Positions 1 to 11,882 of a DNA stretch of 64,000 nucleotides are shown here, one piece after another. Source of the DNA: Lolliginicoccus suaedae. GTDB lineage: Bacteria > Actinomycetota > Actinomycetes > Mycobacteriales > Mycobacteriaceae. Location: NCBI RefSeq assembly GCF_008312885.1, contig NZ_VSSO01000006.1:1-64000 (forward strand). Direction: 5' to 3'. Below the pieces are notes generated by a model. It ran no database searches. It was not told the DNA's origin and saw only the letters and a list, made by a program, of their open reading frames with translations. A program made the translations under genes and the position numbers. Position 1 is the stretch's first letter, and the number at the start of each line of letters is the position of its first letter.

Positions 1-14
1 ACGCCCACCAGGCA

Positions 15-34
15 CCCCGCCGAACACGGCGGGG
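15..34. terminator. GC-rich hairpin downstream of murA
   Basis: A perfect 8-bp inverted repeat (CCCCGCCG / CGGCGGGG) with an AACA loop lies about 220 bp beyond the murA stop codon. No T-tract follows on either strand, so it could be a weak or Rho-assisted terminator or a structured leader of whatever lies to the left. The rest of positions 1-251 is GC-rich and contains no gene I can support. Confidence 0.3.
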
Positions 35-251
35 AAGCTCCCCCAGGCACAGCCACCAAGACTAACCCCACCACCGCCAGCGCGTCAAATCCCGTGCCCT
101 CGGCGGCCAGGCAGGCCGACCAGCGACGATCCGCGCGCCCCGTTCCCGGGGCCCCGCCGATCCCGCCGACCGTTCCCGGCAGCGAGGACAAAACCTACAC
201 CCCCCGCGCCCCCAGCACAAACCACCAGCTCACATAAGGAAAAACAGGACG

Positions 252-1508
252 CTAGTCCTTGACTCTTCGCACATCGCCGCCCAGACCCTGGATGTCCGAG
301 ATGAAGGACGGGTAGCCGCGATCAATGTGGTAGACGTCGTAGACCTCGGTCTGACCGTCAGCGACGAGGCCCGCAAGGACGAGACCAGCACCGGCGCGAA
401 TGTCCGAGGACCATACGGGCGCGCTCGACAATTGCTCGACGCCGCGGATCACCGCATGGTGTCCATCTGTCTTCGCATCGGCGCCCAGCCGCACCATCTC
501 CTCGACGAACCGGAAACGGGCCTCGAACACGTTCTCGGTGATCATCGAGGTTCCGTCCGCCACTGCCGCCAGGCCTATCGCCATCGGTTGCAGGTCAGTG
601 GGAAAGCCCGGATACGGGAGGGTCGCGAAGTTCACTGCCCTGGGCCGCTCCCGCTGCACCACGCGGTACCAGTCCTTGCCATGCGTGACCTCGCCACCGG
701 CTTCCCGGAGCTTGTCGAGCACGAGCTGCAAGTGAGCGGGGTTGATGCCTCTCACGGTCACGTCCCCCCGCGTCATCGCGGCAGCGACGCCCCAGGTTGC
801 CGCAACGATCCGGTCGCCGATCACGCGATGCTCGACCGGCCGCAGCGATTCGACCCCGATTACGGTGAGAGTGCTCGACCCCGCCCCCTCGATCCGCGCG
901 CCCATGTCGTTGAGCATGATGCACAGATCCACGATCTCGGGCTCGCGCGCCGCATTGTCGAGGATCGTCCGGCCCTTGGAGAGCACCGCGGCCATGAGGA
1001 TGTTCTCGGTAGCGCCGACCGAGGGGAAGGCCAGCCGGATGTCGGCGCCGTGGAGCTCCGTGGCTTCCGCGACGACGCAGCCGTGCTCGATCGTGCTCGT
1101 CGCTCCGAGCAGCCGCAATCCTGCCTGGTGCATGTCGAGCGGTCGCGAGCCGATCGCGTCACCGCCGGGCAGGGCGACGATTGCCTTGTGGCACCTGGCA
1201 ACAAGCGGTCCCAGCACGCAGACAGAGGCCCGGAACTGACGGACAGCAGGGAAATCGGCGTGATACTTCAGCTCAGCGGGGGTAGTGATACGAACTGTGC
1301 TGCCGTCGAGCTCGACCTCGCACCCGAGCCCCATGAGCACATCGCCCATCAACGGGACATCGAGGATATCGGGGCAGTTCGTCAACGTCGTCGTGCCCTC
1401 CGCGAGCAATGCCGCTGCCATCAGCTTGAGCACGCTGTTCTTGGCGCCGCCTACCACCACCTCGCCCTCGAGCCGACCACCACCAGTTACGACAAATCTC
1501 TCGCTCAC
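252..1508 (-). CDS. murA: UDP-N-acetylglucosamine 1-carboxyvinyltransferase
   Basis: MurA (418 aa, normal length) transfers enolpyruvate from PEP to UDP-GlcNAc, the first committed cytoplasmic step of peptidoglycan synthesis. The N-terminal [11 protein letters not shown] segment (residues 20-30) carries the conserved substrate Lys-Asn pair. The active-site loop reads [12 protein letters not shown] (114-125): the usual catalytic Cys is Asp117, as in mycobacterial MurA, which makes the enzyme intrinsically insensitive to fosfomycin (known for the family). The C-terminal half has the expected FPTDLQPM and [15 protein letters not shown] motifs. The gene is divergent from pduO, with 50 bp between the start codons. 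In M. tuberculosis murA is followed by the rRNA operon, so an rrn operon may lie just left of the window (inference). Confidence 0.97.
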   Translation of the reverse strand: MSERFVVTGGGRLEGEVVVGGAKNSVLKLMAAALLAEGTTTLTNCPDILDVPLMGDVLMGLGCEVELDGSTVRITTPAELKYHADFPAVRQFRASVCVLGPLVARCHKAIVALPGGDAIGSRPLDMHQAGLRLLGATSTIEHGCVVAEATELHGADIRLAFPSVGATENILMAAVLSKGRTILDNAAREPEIVDLCIMLNDMGARIEGAGSSTLTVIGVESLRPVEHRVIGDRIVAATWGVAAAMTRGDVTVRGINPAHLQLVLDKLREAGGEVTHGKDWYRVVQRERPRAVNFATLPYPGFPTDLQPMAIGLAAVADGTSMITENVFEARFRFVEEMVRLGADAKTDGHHAVIRGVEQLSSAPVWSSDIRAGAGLVLAGLVADGQTEVYDVYHIDRGYPSFISDIQGLGGDVRRVKD

Positions 1509-1558
1509 AGTGCATCAGCTTATCGGTACACCGGGGGTTTCGCGGGTACGGTGCTCAC

Positions 1559-2158
1559 ATGAGCGTGCATCTGACGAGAATCTATACGCGGACCGGCGAC
1601 GATGGCACGACTGGCCTCGGTGATTTCTCCCGCGTGCCAAAGAACTCCGCCCGCATCGCCGCCTATGCCGACGTGGACGAGACCAACGCGGCCATCGGCG
1701 TAGCAGTGGCTTCCTGCGCGTCCGCGGAGCGCATCCGCGACGTGCTGCACCAGGTCCAGAATGATCTGTTCGATGTCGGCGCCGACCTCTGCACGCCGGT
1801 GCAGGCCGAGCCCGAGCATCCCCCGCTCCGGATCGAGAGCTCATACATCGATCAGCTCGAGGCCTGGTGCGACGAGTTCAACGCGAATCTCGAGCCCCTG
1901 CATTCGTTCATACTGCCGGGCGGCTCACCGCTGGCGGCCCAGTTGCATGTGGCTCGCACGGTAGCGCGACGGGCGGAGCGATCAGTGTGGCAACTGCTGG
2001 ACGAGGAGCCCGAAGCGACGTCGGTGCTGCCTGCTCGTTACCTGAACCGGCTCTCGGACCTGCTCTTCATCCTGTCGCGAGCGGCGAACGACGGCAGCGA
2101 CGTCTTGTGGGCACCAGGCGGCGGCTCGCGCGGCGACGGCCCGGGCAAGGATTCCTAG
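1559..2158 (+). CDS. pduO: PduO-type cob(I)alamin adenosyltransferase
   Basis: This 199-aa protein belongs to the PduO/MMAB family that transfers the 5'-deoxyadenosyl group of ATP to cob(I)alamin, making the coenzyme B12 used by methylmalonyl-CoA mutase and similar enzymes. Visible signatures are the N-terminal ATP-binding loop TRTGDDGTT (residues 10-18), VDETNA (39-44), the Arg-rich ARTVARRAER helix (132-141) and YLNRLSDLLF (161-170). It starts at an ATG 50 bp from the divergent murA start and ends 18 bp from the convergent DUF2550 gene. The same opposed orientation occurs in M. tuberculosis (Rv1314c), so it is a conserved neighbour of the atp block, not an insertion. Confidence 0.93.
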   Translation: MSVHLTRIYTRTGDDGTTGLGDFSRVPKNSARIAAYADVDETNAAIGVAVASCASAERIRDVLHQVQNDLFDVGADLCTPVQAEPEHPPLRIESSYIDQLEAWCDEFNANLEPLHSFILPGGSPLAAQLHVARTVARRAERSVWQLLDEEPEATSVLPARYLNRLSDLLFILSRAANDGSDVLWAPGGGSRGDGPGKDS

Positions 2159-2176
2159 CCACTATCGTTCTAGCCC

Positions 2177-2623
2177 CTATCGCTTGCGCGGGGTCCATCT
2201 GGTGCGCCTCCGGGCACGACGGGGCGGCCTGGACTCGAGCCATGACAAGAAGGCGGTGAGGGTGTCCTTGTCGAAGGCGAACTCGTAGTCCGCGTCACCG
2301 ACGCTGACCCTGATCACGGTGCTTCCCGGTTCCAGCAGATCTCGTTCCCCGCTGGATGGGGCGCGGCGTGCACTGACCTCGGCATCCTGCCGGTCGATCC
2401 GCAAGCTAGGTCCCGGGATCAAGCGGGACAACCGGTAGAAGTTGAGGTCCTCGTCCCTGTACCGGATCACTCCATAACGCCAACCGAGCCCTTCCCGCGC
2501 GGGAAGGGCTCGGATCACGGCTCCGGCACCAGCTGAGCGCAGCTGGTAGAGGCGGTAGACAACACCGGCGATAGCGAGGATGAGAAGTAGCAGAATGAGC
2601 GCCAGCAGCATTCCACCGTCCAC
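2177..2623 (-). CDS. DUF2550 membrane-anchored protein
   Basis: A 148-aa protein with one N-terminal transmembrane segment (about residues 5-23, Leu/Ile-rich) and a basic C-terminal tail (RPPRRARRRTRW). The middle contains GWRYGVIRYRDEDLNFYRL and LTAFLSWLESRP, close to the M. tuberculosis Rv1312 (DUF2550) protein, which also follows atpC. I chose the GTG at 2623 because an AAGGA ribosome site lies 9 nt upstream; the nearby ATG at 2611 has its GGTGGA too close. A longer frame would run into atpC. Function is unknown; the conserved place after the ATP synthase operon suggests a membrane or energy-related role (inference). Confidence 0.85.
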   Translation of the reverse strand: MDGGMLLALILLLLILAIAGVVYRLYQLRSAGAGAVIRALPAREGLGWRYGVIRYRDEDLNFYRLSRLIPGPSLRIDRQDAEVSARRAPSSGERDLLEPGSTVIRVSVGDADYEFAFDKDTLTAFLSWLESRPPRRARRRTRWTPRKR

Positions 2624-2690
2624 TCGGGACCATCCTTCGCTATCGCGGTATTGAGACTTCCTTAGCCTAGCGTGTTTTCTTGTGGATCGA

Positions 2691-3059
2691 TCACATGCGC
2701 TCGATGGCGCGGAGGCGTCCGCGTGCACGAGCAGCTGCCTCGAGGTCGTCGCCCGCTGATTCGAGCTGGCGGCGCGCCGCGTCGGCATCGACGTCCTGTG
2801 CCCACTCCGCGGATTCCGCGAGCACGGTCACCGTGCTCGCGGTCACCGACATGAATCCACCGTCGACCGCGGCGACGAAGCGCTCGCCGTTGGTCGTGGT
2901 GATGGCAACGATGCCGCCTTCGATGAGCTGGCCGAGGACTGGCTCGTGACCCGGCATGACACCGATCTCGCCCTCTGTGGTCTGCGCGACAACGAGCTTG
3001 GCCTTTCCTGACCAGAACCGCTGCTCGACAGCCACAAGGTCCACTGACATCTCAGACAC
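2691..3059 (-). CDS. atpC: ATP synthase epsilon subunit
   Basis: Epsilon subunit (122 aa) of the F1 central stalk, which couples rotation to the c-ring and restrains ATP hydrolysis. The beta-sandwich has the standard landmarks: [15 protein letters not shown] at the N terminus and [13 protein letters not shown] around residues 33-45. The C-terminal helical part is short, as in the mycobacterial subunit (121 aa), and ends in [13 protein letters not shown]. It is the last gene of the atp operon, starting 6 bp after atpD. Confidence 0.96.
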   Translation of the reverse strand: MSEMSVDLVAVEQRFWSGKAKLVVAQTTEGEIGVMPGHEPVLGQLIEGGIVAITTTNGERFVAAVDGGFMSVTASTVTVLAESAEWAQDVDADAARRQLESAGDDLEAAARARGRLRAIERM

Positions 3060-3065
3060 GCGTCA

Positions 3066-5494
<2,429 letters not shown>

Positions 5495-5541
5495 CGATCA
5501 GTCACGCTCCTTCATCGATAGTGGGGCAGCGGAGGTCTGCG

Positions 5542-7182
5542 TCATCGGCGAACCTTGCGCTTGACGGTCAGCTGCTCCTGGTCCACCTCGTCCTCGGAGA
5601 GCGGCTCAGCCTCGGCCTCGTTGACCACGCGGCTGCCGTCGGAGGCGATGAAGCCATCCTTGAACTTGTTGACCGCGGCCATCAACGTGGAGATGTCATC
5701 CTCGGAGAGCGCCTTGCCCCCGTCGATGGACTCGTACACCGACTTCGCGTTGCGATGAAGGTCCTCGAGCATCTCGGTGTCGAAGCGACGAACGTCGCCC
5801 ACGGGGACGCTGTCGTAGACTCCCTGGCCCGCGACGAAGATCGTGATGATCTGATCCTCGACGGAGACGGGCGAGTACTCGTCCTGCTTGAGCAGCTCGA
5901 CGAGGCGCTGGCCCCGCTCGAGCTGCGACCGGGATGCCGCATCGAGGTCGGAGGCGAAGGCCGCGAACGACTCGAGCTCGCGGAACTGGGCCAGCTCGAG
6001 GCGCAGCGTGCCGGCGACCTTCTTCATGCCCTTGGTCTGCGCGGCGCCACCAACGCGGGACACCGAGATACCGACGTTGATCGCCGGGCGGATGCCCTTG
6101 TTGAACAGGTCGGACTCGAGGAAGACCTGTCCATCGGTGATGGAGATGACGTTGGTCGGGATGTAGGCCGAGACGTCGTTGGCCTTGGTCTCGATGATCG
6201 GCAGTCCGGTCATCGATCCTGCTCCGAGCTCATCGGAGAGCTTGGCGCAGCGCTCGAGGAGACGGGAGTGCAGGTAGAAGACGTCACCGGGGTAGGCCTC
6301 GCGGCCCGGCGGGCGACGCAGCAGCAGGGAGATCGCGCGGTATGCCTCGGCCTGCTTGGTGAGGTCATCGAACACGATGAGGACGTGCTTGCCCTCGTAC
6401 ATCCAGTGCTGGCCGATGGCGGAACCGGTGTAGGGCGCGAGCCACTTGAAGCCGGCGGAATCCGAGGCCGGGGCAGCGACGATGGTGGTGTACTCCATGG
6501 CGCCACGCTCTTCGAGAGCGGTCTTGACGCCAGCGATGGTCGAGCCCTTCTGGCCGATCGCCACGTAGATGCAGCGCACCTGCTTGCTGGGATCGCCGGA
6601 TTCCCAGTTCGCCTTCTGGTTGAGGATCGCGTCGACGCAGACCGCGGTCTTGCCGGTCTTGCGGTCGCCAATGATGAGCTGGCGCTGTCCGCGACCGATC
6701 GGGGTCATCGCGTCGATGGCCTTGATGCCAGTCTGCAGCGGCTCGCCGACCGGCTGGCGCTCGAGCACCGATGCGGCCTGCAGCTCGAGGGCGCGGGTGC
6801 CGGTGGACTCGATCTCGCCGAGGCCGTCGATGGGGTCGCCCAGCGGGTCGATGACGCGCCCGAGGTATCCATCGCCAACGGGGACAGAGAGCACGTCGCC
6901 GGTGCGCTTGACCTCTTGGCCTTCCTCGATCTTGTCGAAATCTCCCAGGATGACGGCGCCGATCTGGCGGTCATCAAGGTTCAGCGCGACACCGAGTACT
7001 CCCCCGGCGAACTCAAGGAGCTCGTTTGCCATTGCTGAGGGAAGGCCGGATACGTGTGCGATGCCGTCACTCGCATCGATGACCTGGCCGACCTCCTCGC
7101 GGGAGGATTCCGGTGTGAAGCTCGCGGTGTAGTTCTGGATCGCGCTACGGATCTCATCGGAGGAGATCGTCAGCTCCGCCAT
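5542..7182 (-). CDS. atpA: ATP synthase alpha subunit
   Basis: Alpha subunit (546 aa), carrying the non-catalytic nucleotide sites of F1. The P-loop GDRKTGKT is at residues 172-179, and [20 protein letters not shown] is recognisable in the middle. The last roughly 35 residues form a charged tail (from GFIASDG to VKRKVRR) that E. coli alpha lacks. It resembles the mycobacterial C-terminal extension known to suppress ATP hydrolysis. It is preceded by a 112-bp spacer after atpH that contains a hairpin. Confidence 0.98.
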   Translation of the reverse strand: MAELTISSDEIRSAIQNYTASFTPESSREEVGQVIDASDGIAHVSGLPSAMANELLEFAGGVLGVALNLDDRQIGAVILGDFDKIEEGQEVKRTGDVLSVPVGDGYLGRVIDPLGDPIDGLGEIESTGTRALELQAASVLERQPVGEPLQTGIKAIDAMTPIGRGQRQLIIGDRKTGKTAVCVDAILNQKANWESGDPSKQVRCIYVAIGQKGSTIAGVKTALEERGAMEYTTIVAAPASDSAGFKWLAPYTGSAIGQHWMYEGKHVLIVFDDLTKQAEAYRAISLLLRRPPGREAYPGDVFYLHSRLLERCAKLSDELGAGSMTGLPIIETKANDVSAYIPTNVISITDGQVFLESDLFNKGIRPAINVGISVSRVGGAAQTKGMKKVAGTLRLELAQFRELESFAAFASDLDAASRSQLERGQRLVELLKQDEYSPVSVEDQIITIFVAGQGVYDSVPVGDVRRFDTEMLEDLHRNAKSVYESIDGGKALSEDDISTLMAAVNKFKDGFIASDGSRVVNEAEAEPLSEDEVDQEQLTVKRKVRR

Positions 7183-7208
7183 GTTCTTCCTGCTCTCGGT
7201 CGTCTGCG

Positions 7209-7228
7209 GGCTATCGCTTCGGATAGCC
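7209..7228. promoter_or_regulatory. hairpin in atpH-atpA spacer
   Basis: Perfect 7-bp stem GGCTATC / GATAGCC around a 6-nt loop, 27 nt upstream of the atpA start, in the only sizeable gap between atpF and atpC. Being symmetrical, it forms on the minus-strand transcript. There is no T-tract. A role in mRNA processing or in setting alpha-subunit expression is possible but not shown. Confidence 0.35.
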
Positions 7229-7294
7229 TCTCGTTGTCTGTGTGGTTGGGCCGCGCGGTGCGCTGTGCGAGGTCGCCGAAGATCCTTCGGTGCC

Positions 7295-8122
7295 CTACTT
7301 TAGAGCCTTGCGCAGCTGGGTCAGGCGTCCTTGCGCGCTTCCGTCGATGACTTCGTCACCGACGCTGACAACAAGCCCGCCGAGCAGCCCTGGCTCGACC
7401 TCGGAGTGGATAGCGATGGGCTTGCCATAGATCCGCGTCAAGGCGCTCGCTAGCCTGTCGTGCTGGCCATCGGTCAGCGGTGCAGCGCTGCGAACGTGGG
7501 CGACCGTGCGGTCGCTCTGCTCGGCAGCGAGCTGCGAGAGACTCGCGAACTCATTGGCGGGGGCCTGCCGAGCACGGCTGACGGCCTGCGCCGCGAGCGT
7601 CTCGGTGATGGCGGTGGCCTTGCCGTAGAGCAGACGACGCAAGAGGTCACGCGTTGCTGAGGCCGGGCGTGTCCGGTCGGAGAGGGCTTGCTCCAGCTCC
7701 GGGCTGGACGCAGTGATCCGTCCCAGGCGGAAGAGCTCGTCCTCCACCGTTTGGAGCTGGTCCTGTTCAGCAGCTGCACGCAGCAAGGCGATCCGACCGA
7801 CGTGGACGAGCGAGTTCAGGAGATCGGACGTGGATGACCAATCCTGGCTCACTGCGGCCTTGAGGGTGTCGAGTGCTTCGCGGGAGATCTTGCCCCCGAA
7901 GACTGTGTCGACCAGGCTGGCGCGACGCTCGGGCGTGGCTGAGGTGTCTGTGAACTGGACCCGGAGATCCCGGTTGGTATCAAGCAGATCAACCACGGCA
8001 AGCAACTGCTCGCCGGCTTGCGCCGCTGCGGCGGCGGTGCCACTGGCCTCGCCAAGGCTGGATTCCAGCGCTGACGTGGTGTGGGCTAGCGCCTCACGAC
8101 TCGCTGCGTACATGCTGCTCAC
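7295..8122 (-). CDS. atpH: ATP synthase delta subunit
   Basis: Delta subunit (275 aa) of the peripheral stalk, binding the top of F1. It is longer than the E. coli subunit (177 aa) because of a helical N-terminal extension, but it lacks the fused b-like membrane segment of mycobacterial AtpH (about 446 aa). It therefore resembles the Corynebacterium form. The C terminus has the family pattern [27 protein letters not shown] (split here as [17 protein letters not shown] plus the tail). It overlaps atpF by 4 nt, so translation is probably coupled. Confidence 0.95.
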   Translation of the reverse strand: MSSMYAASREALAHTTSALESSLGEASGTAAAAAQAGEQLLAVVDLLDTNRDLRVQFTDTSATPERRASLVDTVFGGKISREALDTLKAAVSQDWSSTSDLLNSLVHVGRIALLRAAAEQDQLQTVEDELFRLGRITASSPELEQALSDRTRPASATRDLLRRLLYGKATAITETLAAQAVSRARQAPANEFASLSQLAAEQSDRTVAHVRSAAPLTDGQHDRLASALTRIYGKPIAIHSEVEPGLLGGLVVSVGDEVIDGSAQGRLTQLRKALK

Positions 8123-8679
8123 TTCCCTGTCGCCGTGTCTGCGTTGATCGATTCGAGTTCGTTGAGGAACTGGTCGACCGTGGCGGCGCGCTTGGCGTCG
8201 TCAGCGACGGACTGCCCGATGATCTTCTCGGCGAGATCGACCGCGGTGCGACCGAGATCGCTTCGCAGGTCGGCGACGATGTGCTGGCGCTGGGCCTCGA
8301 GCTGCGACTGCCCGTTGGCAACGATGCGGTCGGACTCCACCTGTGCCTGCTGCTTCATCTCGTCGATGATCTGCTGGCCCTGGCCGCGGGCTTCCTCACG
8401 GATCTTCGCGGCCTCGGAACGAGCCTCTGCCAGTTGCGCGCGGTACTGCTCGAGCGCGTTCTTGGCGTCGGCCTGCAGGGCCTCGGCCCGCTTCATGCCG
8501 CCCTCGATCTCTTCCGATCGGCGCTCGAGAAGCTCCTGGAAGGGCGGGATGACGAACTTCCAGAAGACGAGGCCGACGACAGCGAGAGCGACGATCGACC
8601 AGACGATGTCATAGACCGCTGGGAGGAGCGGGTTCGGCTCCCCTTCCGCGGCTAGAAGGACGATGTTCGCTGTATTCAT
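8119..8679 (-). CDS. atpF: ATP synthase b subunit
   Basis: Peripheral-stalk b subunit (186 aa). One transmembrane helix (about residues 24-44, [20 protein letters not shown]) is followed by a long charged coiled coil (50-170) rich in Glu, Ala, Gln and Arg, the expected architecture for dimerising along F1 and binding delta. It overlaps atpH by 4 nt and starts 2 bp after atpE. Confidence 0.96.
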   Translation of the reverse strand: MNTANIVLLAAEGEPNPLLPAVYDIVWSIVALAVVGLVFWKFVIPPFQELLERRSEEIEGGMKRAEALQADAKNALEQYRAQLAEARSEAAKIREEARGQGQQIIDEMKQQAQVESDRIVANGQSQLEAQRQHIVADLRSDLGRTAVDLAEKIIGQSVADDAKRAATVDQFLNELESINADTATGK

Positions 8680-8681
8680 GA

Positions 8682-8978
<297 letters not shown>

Positions 8979-8985
8979 TCAGAAG

Positions 8986-9017
8986 CGTTCCCGCCCTGCC
9001 GTGGCAGCGCGGGAACG
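8986..9017. promoter_or_regulatory. strong intercistronic hairpin atpB-atpE
   Basis: CGTTCCCGC pairs with GCGGGAACG (9 bp). After one C-C mismatch, CTGCC pairs with GGCAG (5 bp) around a 2-nt loop, giving a 14-bp stem. It begins 6 nt past the atpB stop in transcript direction and ends about 60 nt before the atpE start. No T-tract follows on the minus strand, so termination is unlikely. Such structures often protect the upstream or downstream cistron, and atpE must be made in excess over atpB. Confidence 0.55.
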
Positions 9018-9023
9018 GTGGCT

Positions 9024-9842
9024 CTAGTGCTCTTCAGCGTGCAGCGCGAGATCGATGTACACAGCCGTCAGCAGGGCGAAGATGTACGCCTGCAGGAATG
9101 CCACGAGGAGCTCGAAGAAAGTGAAAGCGACGCCCACGACGAGCGCGGGTGCGCTGAACACCTTCATGAAGCCTTCGGAGCTGAAGAGGAAGTAGTGTGT
9201 CGCGCTGAAGAACAGCACGAGCATGACGTGCCCAGCGAGCATGTTGGCCATGAGTCGCACCATGAGGGTGAACGGCCGGAGCACGAAGGTTGAGATGAAC
9301 TCGATAGGGATGAGCAGGAAGTGGAGGATCCACGGCACGCCGGGGACGACGATGCTGCTCTTGACGTAGCGGAACGCGCCGTACTTCTTGATGCCGACAT
9401 AGTTGAAGACGATGTAGGCGAGTGCGGCGAGGACGAGGGGCATTCCGATCCGCGCGTTCGATGAAATGTTCACGAACGGGATGACCGCCGTGAGGTTCAA
9501 CCCGAGGACGAGGAAGAAGATCGTCGCGATGAGCGGCAGGAATCTCTTGCCTTGTGTCTTGCCAAGGATCTCGTCGGCGATGTGGAGCCGGACGAAGTCG
9601 ATCGCGACCTCGGCGAAGTTCTGGACGCCCCGGGGGACGATCTTCGGACTGCGCATGGCAAACGCGAAGAAGACCGCGATGAGCACGGCGACCACGATGC
9701 GAATCAGCATAAGGCGGTCGAGCTCGAACGGGGTGCCCTCGAACAGGATCGCGGGCGGGAAGAAGTCTTTCAGCGACGGCGGATTGAATTCACCGGCAGC
9801 CAGGTTCATGACGCTCAGCGGTCTCTTCCGTTGTTTGGCCAC
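9024..9842 (-). CDS. atpB: ATP synthase a subunit
   Basis: Membrane a subunit (272 aa) forming the proton half-channels of Fo. The essential arginine is Arg196 in FTLMVRLMANMLAGH (residues 191-205). Five to six hydrophobic segments are visible, with a last strongly hydrophobic helix ending in ALHAEEH. It is the first structural gene of the F1Fo operon and is separated from atpI by 258 bp. Confidence 0.97.
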   Translation of the reverse strand: MAKQRKRPLSVMNLAAGEFNPPSLKDFFPPAILFEGTPFELDRLMLIRIVVAVLIAVFFAFAMRSPKIVPRGVQNFAEVAIDFVRLHIADEILGKTQGKRFLPLIATIFFLVLGLNLTAVIPFVNISSNARIGMPLVLAALAYIVFNYVGIKKYGAFRYVKSSIVVPGVPWILHFLLIPIEFISTFVLRPFTLMVRLMANMLAGHVMLVLFFSATHYFLFSSEGFMKVFSAPALVVGVAFTFFELLVAFLQAYIFALLTAVYIDLALHAEEH

Positions 9843-10100
9843 GCGGTGCGCGGCGTGATCGGACAGTAACGATCTCGGAGCTGCGAATCTCGATGACTGA
9901 TTGCATCACACAGCCCGGCTCTCTGGGCGCAACTTTGCCGGTGGGCAGTGCATCGACCCGAGATCCTGCAGATCGCGGCCAACTGGTCGTGGGGTTGCAC
10001 TGGCAGCCACACCGCTCCTGCTAGTCGGTGACACTATCAACTTCTCACCGAGTTCGTGCAAGCAGGGCGCGCCTTTCGTCATTAATGACCAGGTGTAGTA
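9843..10100 (-). promoter_or_regulatory. atpI-atpB intergenic region
   Basis: This 258-bp gap precedes the main atp operon on the minus strand and probably holds its promoter, although I cannot place -35 and -10 boxes with confidence. It has no credible gene. Its left part is locally AT-rich around CATTAATG (about 10079-10086). A perfect 10-bp palindrome GTAGTACTAC (10095-10104) overlaps the atpI stop codon. Confidence 0.4.
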
Positions 10101-10646
10101 CTACGCATCGTCGTATTTTGTGGCTGGATTCACAGCCTCTGCCTCCGGCTGGACATACGGGACACGGTGCTTGAGCACCCCGTAGGTCTCCGCGCCCAGC
10201 ACCAGAACGAGCGCACCGATGACCACGATCGCCATCACCGGCTGGCTGTAGAACGTGAACCGCGACACCGTGGCGAAAACGATCAGCGCCAGCAGCATCT
10301 TGATCGCCCACCCCCCCAGCACCACTGCGCCGCCCTGCACCATCGGCAGCCGCTCGGAGAACAGCACGCTCACCGCTGTGAAGAGGATGAAGCCCCCGCC
10401 CAGGCCCGCACCGAGCAGAGCGCCCCACACGCCCGGAAGGCCGGCGAACAGATAACCCGCGACCACACCGACGATCGCGAGGGCCACCAGCCCGTACGTG
10501 CCATAGCGCACCGCCGCGCGCATGGGCTTGGATGGATCGACCGGAGGGTTGGTCAAGCGTGGCGCGTCCTCGGCGCCAGGGGCAGGAGAACTGCCGCTCG
10601 TCCGCTCTGGCACGGGGCTGAAGTCATCATCCATCGGAGAAGTCAC
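10101..10646 (-). CDS. atpI: AtpI-like ATP synthase-associated membrane protein
   Basis: A 181-aa protein with a disordered Ser/Pro-rich N terminus (about residues 1-42) and four hydrophobic segments (about 48-66, 70-92, 105-125, 132-152). This fits the AtpI / Rv1303 type protein that precedes atpB in actinobacteria and is thought to help c-ring assembly or Mg2+ handling (family knowledge). The Gly-rich second segment GVWGALLGAGLGGGFILF is typical. Assignment rests on topology and position more than on strong motifs. Confidence 0.7.
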   Translation of the reverse strand: MTSPMDDDFSPVPERTSGSSPAPGAEDAPRLTNPPVDPSKPMRAAVRYGTYGLVALAIVGVVAGYLFAGLPGVWGALLGAGLGGGFILFTAVSVLFSERLPMVQGGAVVLGGWAIKMLLALIVFATVSRFTFYSQPVMAIVVIGALVLVLGAETYGVLKHRVPYVQPEAEAVNPATKYDDA

Positions 10647-10689
10647 AGCAACCGAGGGTAGCGGCTACCACGTCACCACGCCTAGCCAG

Positions 10690-11856
10690 CTACAACGAGC
10701 GGGCCCGTCGCGAGAACCGGGGAACAAACGTCAGAACCACCAGCACGAGAGCGATGACCCCCGCCACCGGCACCACGAGCTGCCAGGCCAGCAACGAGCT
10801 GCCCACGGCGGTGAACGCGAGCAGCGCCACCCAGCTGTAGATCACCAGCACGACCCTCCGGTGGGAATGACCGATCTCGAGCAGCCGGTGGTGCAGGTGC
10901 ATCTTGTCGGGGCTGAAGGGGCTCCGCCCCGCGCGGGTCCGCCTGATCACCGCGAGCAACAGGTCTAGGAACGGCACGAACAACACCGCGAGGACCAGGA
11001 TGAGCGGGGCATAGAGACCCAGCAGATCGCGCGGGCCGTAGAGATCCAGGCTGATCTTCCCCGAGGCGCTCGTCGAGATGGCCGCGAGCATCACCCCGAT
11101 CAGCATCGAGCCGGAGTCCCCCATGAAGATGCGGGCCGGCTGGAAGTTGTGCGGCAGGAACCCGAGGCATGCCCCCGCGAGGGCGGCGGCGAGCATGGCG
11201 GGCGGATAGACGCTGACGTCCCCGCCCTGGTCCAGCAGCAGCCCCACCGAGAACGCGGCCAGCGCGATCGCAGCGATCAGGCCGAGTCCCGCAGCGAGCC
11301 CATCCAAGCCATCGACGAAGTTCATCGCATTGACGATGAGCACGGTCAGGAACACCGTCAGGCCCGCCGACTGCAACTGATCGAGCACCAGCGTCGTGCC
11401 CGGAAGGTAGAGCACATACCAGGAGACACCGAGCAGGACGAGCATTCCTGCCGCGGTTATCTGCCCGACGAATTTCGTGAGCGCGTCAAGGCCCCATCGG
11501 TCATCGATCACGCCCACCAGGACGATGACCGCCCCAGCGAGCAGCGCGGCCTGGACGTCCGACGAGAACTCGAACCCGCGGGTCAGCGCGGGCAGCTGAC
11601 CGGCGAGGAAGAGGGCCGCGAGAAGGCCGAGGAACATGCCGACCCCACCGAGCCGGGGCGTCGGAGCCACATGCACGTCCCGATCGCGCGGATACGCGAC
11701 CGCGCCGAAGCGGATGGCCAGCACACGGACCACTCCTGTAGCCAGGAAGGTGATGACTGCCGCCGTCAGGCAAATGAGCATCAGCTCGCGGATCGGCACG
11801 CCCGCGCCCCGCGGATCTTGCGCGAGGAGCAGGATCGTCGGGTCAGGGACGCTCAC
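10690..11856 (-). CDS. wecA: polyprenyl-phosphate GlcNAc-1-phosphate transferase
   Basis: Membrane enzyme of the MraY/WecA family (about 388 aa). It transfers GlcNAc-1-phosphate to decaprenyl phosphate, starting the linker unit that joins arabinogalactan to peptidoglycan in mycolic-acid bacteria (Rv1302 orthologue by position). Visible motifs are the Mg-binding DD in GVIDDRWGLDALTKF (Asp118-Asp119), NAMNFVDGLDGLAAG (176-190), IFMGDSGSMLIG, and the cytoplasmic DKMHLHHRLLEIGHSHR loop. About ten or eleven transmembrane segments are present. The start is uncertain: GTG 11856 is used, TTG 11865 is possible, and neither has a clear ribosome site. Confidence 0.93.
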   Translation of the reverse strand: MSVPDPTILLLAQDPRGAGVPIRELMLICLTAAVITFLATGVVRVLAIRFGAVAYPRDRDVHVAPTPRLGGVGMFLGLLAALFLAGQLPALTRGFEFSSDVQAALLAGAVIVLVGVIDDRWGLDALTKFVGQITAAGMLVLLGVSWYVLYLPGTTLVLDQLQSAGLTVFLTVLIVNAMNFVDGLDGLAAGLGLIAAIALAAFSVGLLLDQGGDVSVYPPAMLAAALAGACLGFLPHNFQPARIFMGDSGSMLIGVMLAAISTSASGKISLDLYGPRDLLGLYAPLILVLAVLFVPFLDLLLAVIRRTRAGRSPFSPDKMHLHHRLLEIGHSHRRVVLVIYSWVALLAFTAVGSSLLAWQLVVPVAGVIALVLVVLTFVPRFSRRARSL

Positions 11857-11882
11857 AGACGGCAACGCTACCGTGGCTCTGC

